27,076 nt of DNA. It comes from SZUA-521 sp041738285 (GTDB taxonomy: Bacteria; Pseudomonadota; Gammaproteobacteria; Pseudomonadales; Azotimanducaceae). Both the position numbers and the translations under genes were made by a program. The notes beneath the pieces were generated by a model. That model did no database searches. It saw nothing but the letters and a program-made list of their open reading frames with translations, and was not told the origin of the DNA. The stretch lies in the NCBI GenBank assembly GCA_041738285.1, contig JBGSQB010000054.1, forward strand, positions 1 to 27,076. Reading direction: 5' to 3'. Shown here piece after piece: positions 15,859 to 22,117 of this stretch. Positions within the stretch are counted from its first letter, which is position 1; each line of letters starts with the position of its first letter.

Positions 15859-17786
15859 TCAAGCGACGTGACGACATACCGGAACTCGCGGGCGATGGCT
15901 TCGACCTGGACGGCTGGGTGGATGCGGTGTGCGCGGTTGAGCCAAACCTCGATCGGGATCGCCTGGAGCGCGCGTGTCACCTCCTGGCCGCCGTGCCGCG
16001 CCATGGTTCGAGACTGCTGACCGTTGGATCCGAGTTCGCGGGCCTCATGGCTGATCTGCATGTCGACTCGGAGTGCGCCCTGGTCGGTCTGATCTACCGC
16101 GCGGTGCGCGGTGGCCACCTGTCCATCGATGCGGTGGCCCATGACCTCGGCGCGGATGTTGCCCGCCTGTATGTCGAGCTCGAGAAGACCGCGCGCGTGA
16201 GTCTCCTTGAGCTCTCCAACGCTCCATTGCTCGAGCGCGAGTCCCGCGATCAGGTCGAGAACGTGCGCGCCATGCTGGTCGCGATGATTGATGACGTTCG
16301 TGTGGCCTTCCTGAAGCTCGGAGAGCGGATCATCGCGCTTCGATTCATGAAGCAGAGCGCACCGTCGCGACAACTGCGTACTGCTCAGGAGGTGCTCGCG
16401 GTGTTCGCGCCGCTGGCCAATCGCCTGGGCGTGTGGCGGCTGAAGTGGGAACTTCAGGATCTGGCATTCCGGTATGTCGAGCCGGACGTTTATCGCCAGA
16501 TCGCCGCGCAACTCGATCGCCGTCGGGTCGAACGCGAGCGGGAAGTTGCCCGCATTGCGCACGAGATTCGAGACCTGCTGGGTACCCAAGCCGTGCGTGC
16601 GGAAGTGGCGGGACGCGCGAAGCACATCTACAGCATCTGGCAAAAGATGCAGTCCAAGGGGATTCCGTTTTCCGAGGTGCGCGATGTCCGCGCGGTGCGT
16701 GTGATCGTGGCCCAACTGCACGAGTGCTACTCGGCTCTGGGCGTCATTCACACCAAGTGGCATCACATTCCGCAGGAGTTCGATGACTACATTGCGAACC
16801 CAAAAGAGAACGGTTACCGGTCGATCCACACCGCTCTCATTGGTCCAGACGATCAGGTGGTCGAAGTCCAGATTCGAACCGCCGACATGCACCGGGAGGC
16901 CGAACTCGGTGTCGCGGCGCACTGGACCTACAAGGGCGATGTGACACAGGCGCGATCACCGCAACAGCGCGAGAAGCTCGATTGGCTGCGTCAGGTGCTC
17001 GAGTGGCACGAAGATGTCGGCGGCTTCACCGCGCTTGGTCGAGAGCTTCGGGCTGACATCGAAGACGATCGGATCTATCTGCTCACGCCCCGTGGCCACG
17101 TGCTCGAGATGCCGGTGGGCGCAACACCTGTCGATTTCGCGTACCGAGTGCACACCGATATCGGCCACCGATGCATCGGCGCGCGGGTGGACGGCCGGCC
17201 GACGCCGTTGTACACGCCTTTGCAGACCGGCCAACGCATCGAGATCGAGACGGGTGAGCAACCATCGCCAAACCGGAGTTGGCTCGACGCTGGTCTCGGC
17301 TATGTCGCTACGCCGAGGGCGCGCGCGAAGATCCAGGCGTGGTTCCGCTCGCTCGATCGGTCCCACAACATTCAGGCGGGCGAGGCGATGATCGAGCGGG
17401 AATTCCGTCGCCTCGGCATCGAACTCGATCGCGACCGCCTAGCCGCCACGCTCGGGTTCTCTAGTTTCGATTCCGTGTGCTACTCCGTGGGTCTAGGCGA
17501 TCGACAGATCGCCGACCTGGTGAAGGCTCTGTATCCGCAGCCCGCCACACGCGGGTTCTCATTGGCGGTCTCCGCGATTGACCGCTCGGGCCTGCTCAAC
17601 GAAATCACGGCGGTCATCGGGTCTCACGGCTGCAGCATGACGGCGCTGCGCGCCGAAACTGCGCCGGGATCGAATACTGCTACCATGCAAATCGCCCTGC
17701 AGATCGACGGACTTGCAGCGCTGGCGCGTTTGATCGATGACATCGAGTCGATCGCTGGCATCACTGAAGTGATGCGAATCGACTAG
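15855..17786 (+). CDS. relA: RelA-type (p)ppGpp synthetase lacking the zinc-finger domain
   Basis: Makes (p)ppGpp from ATP and GDP or GTP on starved ribosomes. The 643 residues run: degenerate HD-like domain (1-200) with no HDxxED, synthetase (about 220-365), TGS (405-466), helical region (470-560) and ACT (567-643). The synthetase has HIYSIWQKMQ, FSEVRDVRAVR (Asp277), FDDYIANPKENGYRSIHT and VEVQIRT (catalytic Glu337), and ELGVAAHWTYK. From the start to the TGS domain it is colinear with E. coli RelA, but it is about 100 residues shorter overall. The missing part is the conserved-cysteine/zinc-finger region normally between the helical and ACT domains: ADLVKALYPQP is followed directly by TRGFSLAVSAIDRSGLLNEI. 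The frame is intact, so this is not a simple frameshift. The start overlaps the rlmD stop (ATGA). Confidence 0.93.
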   Translation: MIKRRDDIPELAGDGFDLDGWVDAVCAVEPNLDRDRLERACHLLAAVPRHGSRLLTVGSEFAGLMADLHVDSECALVGLIYRAVRGGHLSIDAVAHDLGADVARLYVELEKTARVSLLELSNAPLLERESRDQVENVRAMLVAMIDDVRVAFLKLGERIIALRFMKQSAPSRQLRTAQEVLAVFAPLANRLGVWRLKWELQDLAFRYVEPDVYRQIAAQLDRRRVEREREVARIAHEIRDLLGTQAVRAEVAGRAKHIYSIWQKMQSKGIPFSEVRDVRAVRVIVAQLHECYSALGVIHTKWHHIPQEFDDYIANPKENGYRSIHTALIGPDDQVVEVQIRTADMHREAELGVAAHWTYKGDVTQARSPQQREKLDWLRQVLEWHEDVGGFTALGRELRADIEDDRIYLLTPRGHVLEMPVGATPVDFAYRVHTDIGHRCIGARVDGRPTPLYTPLQTGQRIEIETGEQPSPNRSWLDAGLGYVATPRARAKIQAWFRSLDRSHNIQAGEAMIEREFRRLGIELDRDRLAATLGFSSFDSVCYSVGLGDRQIADLVKALYPQPATRGFSLAVSAIDRSGLLNEITAVIGSHGCSMTALRAETAPGSNTATMQIALQIDGLAALARLIDDIESIAGITEVMRID

Positions 17787-17832
17787 GACATCGACGCGCG
17801 CTCGTCATCCAACTTGATGTTCAGGAGTGCCG

Positions 17833-18486
17833 ATGCGTCTGATTCTTCTGGGACCGCCGGGAGCCGGCAAAGGGACCCAAGCGCAGTACATCTGCGATGA
17901 GTACGGAATTCCACAGATCTCGACCGGCGACATGCTTCGCAGCGCCGTAAAGGCGGGAACGCCGCTTGGTCGCAAGGTGAAGAGTGTGATGGACAGCGGT
18001 GGATTGGTTTCCGACGACATCATCGTCGCGCTGGTCCAGGAGCGCATTACTCAATCGGATTGCGGTAACGGATTTCTCTTCGATGGCTTTCCGCGGACCA
18101 TTCCCCAGGCGGAGTCGATGGTTGACGCAAAAGTCGATCTGGACGTCGTTTTGGAGATCCATGTACCCGACGAAGAGATAATTCGTCGACTTTCGGGTCG
18201 GCGCGTTCACCCCCCGAGTGGCCGTGTGTATCACGTCGTCTTCAACCCGCCGAAGCGCGAAGGTGTCGATGACGAAACCGGTGACGAGTTGGTGCAACGC
18301 GACGACGACAAAGAAGAAACCGTGCGTCATCGCCTGCAGGTTTATCACGACCAGACGTTCCCGCTCGTTGCGTTTTACAAGCAAAGATCCAAGGTTTCTC
18401 GCGTTCGTTATGTACGTGTCGAAGGTCTCGGTAGTGTTGAAGAGATCAAGCGTGCAGTGCTCGAAGCGTTGGCGAAACCGTCGTAG
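17833..18486 (+). CDS. adk: Adenylate kinase
   Basis: A 217-residue cytoplasmic enzyme catalysing ATP + AMP = 2 ADP. The P-loop is GPPGAGKGT (residues 7-15). The AMP-binding segment ISTGDMLRSAV, the FLFDGFPRT motif and the long LID domain (about 120-160, GRRVHPPSGRVYHVVFNPPK) are all present. The LID has no four-cysteine zinc site, like the E. coli enzyme. AGGAG five bases before the ATG marks the start; an in-frame GTG two codons earlier overlaps this site. It lies 46 bases after relA on the same strand and is followed by two tandem hairpins that may end the long transcript. Confidence 0.97.
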   Translation: MRLILLGPPGAGKGTQAQYICDEYGIPQISTGDMLRSAVKAGTPLGRKVKSVMDSGGLVSDDIIVALVQERITQSDCGNGFLFDGFPRTIPQAESMVDAKVDLDVVLEIHVPDEEIIRRLSGRRVHPPSGRVYHVVFNPPKREGVDDETGDELVQRDDDKEETVRHRLQVYHDQTFPLVAFYKQRSKVSRVRYVRVEGLGSVEEIKRAVLEALAKPS

Positions 18487-18520
18487 TCGATGTGCATCGA
18501 CGACGCATGAATCGATGCGT
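18486..18520 (+). terminator. Two tandem hairpins immediately after adk
   Basis: gtcgatgtgcatcgac (18486-18501) is a self-complementary hairpin beginning at the last base of the adk stop codon. acgcat/atgcgt (18503-18508 and 18515-18520) forms a second hairpin one base later. Neither is followed by a T-run. They may act as a Rho-assisted terminator or 3' stabiliser at the end of the rpoE-to-adk run. Confidence 0.4.
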
Positions 18521-18703
18521 GATCGAAGAAATCAGGTCGTTGTGTCTGATGTCGTTCTCAAAACCGCCGTCGACGGGTGCACGAGATTGCGTAACATAGG
18601 GCTGGATTTTCGTAAAGTTTCACCTATCATCTGCAGCGCGTGTCACGAGATGAGGTTTGTCTTTTGACGTTCGCATGTCATCTAAATGCCGAGGAGATAG
18701 ATA
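18487..18703 (+). promoter_or_regulatory. 217-base gap before the H1-like gene, probably its promoter and leader
   Basis: The first 35 bases hold the adk hairpins; a smaller repeat (atcag/ctgat, 18531-18550) follows. The second half is less GC-rich than its surroundings and contains TATCAT (18625-18630), five of six matches to a -10 element, without a convincing -35. The last bases have a strong gaggag ribosome site before the ATG at 18704. No coding potential was recognised here. Confidence 0.4.
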
Positions 18704-19051
18704 ATGGTGAAAGCAAAAAGGAAAGCTGCAGCTAAGAAGCGCAAGGCAGCACCGAAGAAGAAAGCAGCAAAGAAAGTAGCGAAGAAGAAAGTCGCAAAGA
18801 AAAAAGCGGCACCGAAGCGGAAAGCCAAGCGCAAGGCAGCGGCTCGAAAGGCCAAAGCAAAGCGTAAGGCAGTGAAGAAGAAGCCCGCCAAGAAGAAAGC
18901 CGCCAAGAAGAAGGCTGCTAAGAAGCCCGCCAAGAAGAAAGCAAAGCGTAAAGCGAAGAAGAAGGCCGCCGCACGGCGTCCGGCTTCGCGTCGCGCAAGC
19001 TCCGCTGCCATGGCGCGCGCTGAAGCTGCTGCCAACGCAAGCCGTAGCTAA
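18704..19051 (+). CDS. Histone H1-like lysine/alanine-rich DNA-binding protein
   Basis: A 115-residue, extremely basic protein: I count 44 Lys and 13 Arg, one acidic residue, no aromatic residues, and most of the rest Ala and Pro. It consists of irregular repeats of KKKAA, AKKK and KRKA blocks, as in the C-terminal tail of eukaryotic histone H1 and bacterial H1-like proteins such as AlgP or HctB-type proteins. The last 25 residues are different, rich in Ala, Arg and Ser (RRPASRRASSAA). A gaggag ribosome site with good spacing precedes the ATG. The coding DNA is correspondingly A-rich on the sense strand, which reflects the amino-acid content rather than proven transfer. It is expected to bind DNA or RNA non-specifically and compact the nucleoid; no globular domain is present. 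The gene stands alone, with its own gap upstream and hairpins downstream. Confidence 0.85.
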   Translation: MVKAKRKAAAKKRKAAPKKKAAKKVAKKKVAKKKAAPKRKAKRKAAARKAKAKRKAVKKKPAKKKAAKKKAAKKPAKKKAKRKAKKKAAARRPASRRASSAAMARAEAAANASRS

Positions 19052-19059
19052 GTAGACGA

Positions 19060-19100
19060 GACGGTGCAGTCCTTGAGTTGATTCAGCTCAAGAGACCGTT
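19060..19100 (+). terminator. Long hairpin after the H1-like gene
   Basis: cttgag/ctcaag (19072-19077 and 19087-19092) is nested inside acggt/accgt (19061-19065 and 19095-19099), nine bases after the H1-like stop, followed by TTTAAA. The moeA stop codon from the other strand falls in its loop. It could be the first of two terminators for the H1-like transcript. Confidence 0.35.
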
Positions 19101-20336
19101 TAAAGGAAGTATTTGAACCCGGGCGCCCGCAAGGACCCCCGGGTTTTCTTTTGGCAATTCGATCAGACAGTTGGCGCCGTTGAAACTGCCTATCCTGTTG
19201 GAGCTCTGGTCCCCAGTCGACGTGACGCGCACGCCATCTGCACTTTCGCTGAACACACCCCGTTGGTACTCCGCTCGACCCGCCTCGTGCTCGATCGCGT
19301 GCGTTGCAGTTGCCCACGTGCGCGCAATGGCGCCTTGGGATGCGCCGGCGAGGGCTTTGAGCATCGGATTGACGATGAGTAGAAAGGTGACGATGGTAGA
19401 CACGGGATTACCCGGTAGTCCGAAGAAGTGACAGTCACCGGCGCGTCCATAGGCGAGCGGTTTGCCCGGCTTCAGCGCCAGCTTCCAGAAGTCGAGTTCG
19501 CCGACAGCAAGCCATGCGCTGCGGACGAAGTCGGCGTCGCCGACGGATACGCCACCCGAAGTGAGGATCACGTCGTGCCTTTGAGCCGCACGCGCAAGTG
19601 TCGCCCGGATGAGCGGCTCATCGTCCACCAGAATGCCAAGGTCGGTGAGGGTCACGGGTGACTGCTTCAGCAGTTGCGCCAGCACCAGTCGGTTCGAGTC
19701 GTAGATCTGACCCATCGCAAGTGGTCCTGGTGGTGAGCGCAGTTCATCTCCCGTGGAGAACAGAGCAACCCGCAGCGGCGGTCGCACATGCACCTCGGTC
19801 AGCCCGGATGCGGTCATGGCAGCAAGGTCGAATGGATTCAGCAGGCGCCCCGCCGGCAGCAACTCGCTGCCAACGGTGACGTCGTGGCCCCTGGGGCGCA
19901 CCCATCGACCGCTACGCGGTCGTTCATCGAACGTGATGGTGGACGTCGAACTCGCCGTCACGTTTTCCTGCAGGATCACGCTGTCACAACCATCCGGCAT
20001 CGGCGCGCCGGTGAAGACTCGCGCGGCCTGACCGGGGCCGATGCGTCCGGACATCGGGTGGCCCGCGCGACTCAATCCAGATACGGATACGTTGTACGGA
20101 GGAACGCGATCGAACAGCGGATCGGTACTTGCGACGGCGTACCCATCCATGGCGGAGGCGGTGAATGGCGGTACATTCATCGGCGCGATGACCGCGCGCG
20201 ATGTCACACGATTGGCAGCAGCACTCACCGACAGCGCGACGTCGTCCTGCTTGCCAACCTTCGCCGCCTTGATCAACAGGGCCCGTGCCTCGTCGATGTC
20301 CAGCAGCTCCCGATTGCCCAATCCGGTCGATGTCAT
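19083..20336 (-). CDS. moeA: Molybdopterin molybdenumtransferase MoeA
   Basis: A 417-residue enzyme that inserts molybdate into adenylylated molybdopterin to give the molybdenum cofactor. Conserved blocks are PPFTASAMDGYAV (about 56-68), ARVFTGAPMPDGCDSVI, the MPT-binding-fold segment DVILTSGGVSVGDADFV and FGLPGNPVST. The C-terminal domain is complete (NRIGSFNGANCLIELP). The ATG at 20336 was chosen by homology and length (E. coli 411); the frame stays open 52 codons upstream, through the tsaB start region, without family features. It is divergent from tsaB with 88 bases between. No other molybdenum-cofactor gene is in the window. Its last codons overlap the hairpins and terminator of the convergent H1-like gene. 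Confidence 0.95.
   Translation of the reverse strand: MTSTGLGNRELLDIDEARALLIKAAKVGKQDDVALSVSAAANRVTSRAVIAPMNVPPFTASAMDGYAVASTDPLFDRVPPYNVSVSGLSRAGHPMSGRIGPGQAARVFTGAPMPDGCDSVILQENVTASSTSTITFDERPRSGRWVRPRGHDVTVGSELLPAGRLLNPFDLAAMTASGLTEVHVRPPLRVALFSTGDELRSPPGPLAMGQIYDSNRLVLAQLLKQSPVTLTDLGILVDDEPLIRATLARAAQRHDVILTSGGVSVGDADFVRSAWLAVGELDFWKLALKPGKPLAYGRAGDCHFFGLPGNPVSTIVTFLLIVNPMLKALAGASQGAIARTWATATHAIEHEAGRAEYQRGVFSESADGVRVTSTGDQSSNRIGSFNGANCLIELPKENPGVLAGARVQILPLNGLLS
19116..19152 (+). terminator. Intrinsic terminator for the H1-like gene, embedded in the 3' end of moeA
   Basis: aacccggg (19116-19123) pairs with cccgggtt (19138-19145) over a 14-base loop, immediately followed by TTCTTTT (19146-19152). 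This is the clearest Rho-independent terminator in the window. On the plus strand it would end the H1-like transcript 65-100 bases after its stop; on the minus strand the same bases encode residues near the C-terminus of MoeA (PKENPGVLAGAR). Confidence 0.65.
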
Positions 20337-20363
20337 GTATTCGTATCCCGCTTGTACCGCGCT

Positions 20364-20369
20364 TAGAAT
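20364..20369 (+). promoter_or_regulatory. Possible -10 element for tsaB
   Basis: TAGAAT lies about 55 bases before the tsaB start in the 88-base divergent gap and matches TATAAT at five of six positions. The best -35 candidate (TTCGTA, 18 bases upstream) matches only three of six, so the call is tentative. Confidence 0.3.
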
Positions 20370-20424
20370 GCCGGCACGCCAGATGTGCGGCAATGGGCGC
20401 TGCACCGACGGAAGGCAGCGACGG

Positions 20425-21105
20425 ATGCGTGACGAGAAGACGGTATTGGGTTTCGACACCGCGACCGCGGCCTGCTCGGTCGCCGTTCGCAAGGGTCATG
20501 AAACTCGATTCGATCACCGGATCGTCGAGCGTCAACACAACGCCACGCTGTTACCCATGATCGAGGGGCTGCTCGGGATTCCGCGCGATGTCGCAGCCGT
20601 CGGGTTCGGTTGCGGCCCGGGGTCCTTCACGGGCGTGCGCATCGCGGCCAGCGCCGCACAGGGCATTGCATTGGGTCTCGCCGTGCCGGTGGTACCAGTA
20701 TCGAGCCTCGCAATTCTGGCGGCAGGCGCTTTGCGCATTCAAGCTGACATCCGGTGCGTGGTTGCCTGCATCGCAGGCCGTAGGGGCGAGATGTATACCT
20801 GCGCCTTTGAACGAGGTGACGTTGGTCCGATTGCCGTGACGTCTGAACGAGCCGTGCGTATCGAGCAATGCGCGCCGACCGATTTGCCTGGCGGCGCCGG
20901 CATCTGCGGTGACGCGGCAGCGCACCTGTCCGCGCTGGATGCGTGGCGCGATGTGCCGGTGATCGATTGGCCGTACCCGCATGCGCAGGACCTAATGAGC
21001 ATCGTTTGCGCGCGTCTGACAGCAGGTGGTGGTGTTGATGTTGCCGAGGCGCTGCCGGTGTACCTCGAAGGCAGCGGCTCATGGCAAAAGATTGCCGGTC
21101 GTTGA
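20425..21105 (+). CDS. tsaB: tRNA N6-threonylcarbamoyladenosine biosynthesis protein TsaB
   Basis: A 226-residue ASKHA-fold protein. TsaB scaffolds TsaD and TsaE in making t6A at position 37 of ANN-decoding tRNAs. Visible are the first phosphate-binding strand VLGFDTATAACSVAV (residues 7-21), HNATLLPMIEGLL, where TsaB proteins lack one of the TsaD metal histidines, the family signature GCGPGSFTGVRIA (62-74) and ALPVYLEGSGSW near the end, in the place of the usual PVYLR motif. The ATG at 20425 has a GAAGG ribosome site nine bases before it; the frame extends far upstream through the moeA region, but those residues are not TsaB-like. Length fits E. coli TsaB (231). Confidence 0.93.
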   Translation: MRDEKTVLGFDTATAACSVAVRKGHETRFDHRIVERQHNATLLPMIEGLLGIPRDVAAVGFGCGPGSFTGVRIAASAAQGIALGLAVPVVPVSSLAILAAGALRIQADIRCVVACIAGRRGEMYTCAFERGDVGPIAVTSERAVRIEQCAPTDLPGGAGICGDAAAHLSALDAWRDVPVIDWPYPHAQDLMSIVCARLTAGGGVDVAEALPVYLEGSGSWQKIAGR

Positions 21106-21463
21106 CGGTGGCGCTCGAAGCGGAACGCTGCCCGTCTTCTATACTGTTTGATCATGCGCCCGCAATCCGACTGCTGACCGATGACGCAACTCGTGCTTGC
21201 ACCACGGACGATGGCCAGTGCGCCACTGTTGCAGTCTCGTGCGTCAGGCGTTGGTGTTGGCGCGCCTGCCCGATTGGTGGCCGAGGGCGAGCCGGTAGGG
21301 TTCGAGCAGCGGCCGGTCCGCATGGCTGGTTCGCCTCTGACCGGCGCGCACGCGATCGAACTCTACCGTCGCACGCAGTGGTTACCGACGGACGTGCTCG
21401 CCCCTCGGCTCGACCTTCGGGCGTAAGGTTCACTGCGCGACCTGCGGTCGTGCCGCGCTCGAC
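21106..21463. other. 358-base stretch between tsaB and the rsmJ-like gene with no recognised gene
   Basis: No gene can be assigned with confidence. A TATACT hexamer at 21140-21145 could be a -10 element for the downstream gene, but no -35 is seen. It is followed by a seven-codon ORF (ATG 21154) and an 81-codon ORF (listed separately). The frame of the downstream methyltransferase is open from 21341 but has no ATG, GTG or TTG until 21464. I found no strong inverted or direct repeats. Confidence 0.5.
21181..21426 (+). CDS. Doubtful small ORF upstream of the rsmJ-like gene
   Basis: An 81-residue reading frame, beginning MTQLVLAPRTMASAPLLQSR and ending in LAPRLDLRA. I do not recognise it. Third codon positions are about 70 percent G or C by hand count, the best of the three plus-strand frames here, and the second half (GAHAIELYRRTQWLPTDVLA) reads like a helix, so it may be coding. 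It lacks a good ribosome site. It could be an independent small protein or the displaced N-terminus of the following methyltransferase, which is short at that end; it ends in a different frame 37 bases before that start. Confidence 0.3.
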   Translation: MTQLVLAPRTMASAPLLQSRASGVGVGAPARLVAEGEPVGFEQRPVRMAGSPLTGAHAIELYRRTQWLPTDVLAPRLDLRA

Positions 21464-22099
21464 ATGACGAAGGCCGTGACGGTGGGCGAAGGCATCGACG
21501 GGCTCGAACTGCGCGATGGCGAAGGTCGTGGTGTGGCCCTGGACCTGACCGATCTCGCGCGTCGAGTGCGTGAGGGTCGCAGCAGCGCAATTGCGCGCGC
21601 ATGTGGGGCCCGCGCCGGACTCACTGTGCTGGATGCAATGGCGGGACTCGCCCTCGACGGGCTCACGCTGGCTGCGCTGGGTTGCCACCTCACCCTGATC
21701 GAAGCGGTTGCGGACGTCTACCGGGTGATGGTCGATGGCGTTGAGCGCGCGCAGCCGCTCATCGGTGCCAATGCCATCGTTGCCACGCGCCGCGCCGATG
21801 CGCGTCAGGTGCTGGCGGAATCGACCCGTTTCGACGTCGTCTATCTCGACCCCATATTTCCGACGCGGCACAAGGGCGCATTGCCTCAGAAGCGGGCGCA
21901 GGTGCTCGCGATGGCGGCAGCTGTGGCGCCAACGATTGCCGTGGACGAACTCATTGCAGCGTCGGTGCGCGTTGCCCGTGAGCGTGTGGTGCTGAAGCGG
22001 CGCGCGCGCGATCCCGTGATACTCGAACCCGATTGGACGATCACCGGCAATCGGGTGAGGTTCGACGTCTACCGGGGCCGCGCACTGGTGCAGACTTAG
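21464..22099 (+). CDS. rsmJ: RsmJ-like SAM-dependent methyltransferase, short at the N-terminus
   Basis: A 211-residue protein resembling RsmJ, which methylates N2 of guanosine 1516 in 16S rRNA. The SAM motif is TVLDAMAGLALDG (about residues 54-66), corresponding to VVDATAGLGRD in E. coli RsmJ. The catalytic-loop motif VYLDPIFPTRHKGAL (126-140) corresponds to VYLDPMFPHKQKSAL, and KRVVVKR-like ERVVLKRRARDP plus RFDVYRG close the fold. The N-terminus is about 40 residues shorter than E. coli RsmJ (250), and the normally conserved AHRRxxGGGRG block is degenerate here (LARRVREGRSSA). The only usable start is the ATG at 21464, which has no ribosome site. It converges on plsB, 18 bases away. Family membership is likely; exact target base is less sure. 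Confidence 0.75.
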   Translation: MTKAVTVGEGIDGLELRDGEGRGVALDLTDLARRVREGRSSAIARACGARAGLTVLDAMAGLALDGLTLAALGCHLTLIEAVADVYRVMVDGVERAQPLIGANAIVATRRADARQVLAESTRFDVVYLDPIFPTRHKGALPQKRAQVLAMAAAVAPTIAVDELIAASVRVARERVVLKRRARDPVILEPDWTITGNRVRFDVYRGRALVQT

Positions 22100-22117
22100 G
22101 GGTTTGTGGGAGCGGGC

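Noticed and set aside
18710..18975. Repetitive A/G-rich DNA considered as a tandem repeat or CRISPR-like array
   Set aside because: The repetition follows from Lys/Ala codons of the H1-like protein; there are no regular units or unique spacers.
18682..19035. Minus-strand ORF opposite the H1-like gene, very Phe/Ala/Leu-rich
   Set aside because: It is the complement of Lys/Ala repeats, so its apparent membrane-protein look is an artefact; the plus strand has the ribosome site and terminator.
20041..20424. 128-codon upstream extension of tsaB
   Set aside because: It is a mirror reading of moeA; TsaB homology begins at the ATG at 20425.
20337..20492. 52-codon upstream extension of moeA
   Set aside because: It covers the tsaB start on the opposite strand and has no MoeA features; the ATG at 20336 matches the family start.
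21081..21467. 128-codon plus-strand ORF overlapping the ends of tsaB and the rsmJ-like start
   Set aside because: Its Arg-rich composition and poor third-position bias suggest an out-of-frame reading; the 21181-21426 frame fits coding bias better.
21152..21871. 239-codon minus-strand ORF across the gap and rsmJ-like gene
   Set aside because: It is mostly antisense to the methyltransferase, has low-complexity Arg/Thr/Ala content and no ribosome site; considered as a gene for the gap but not supported.
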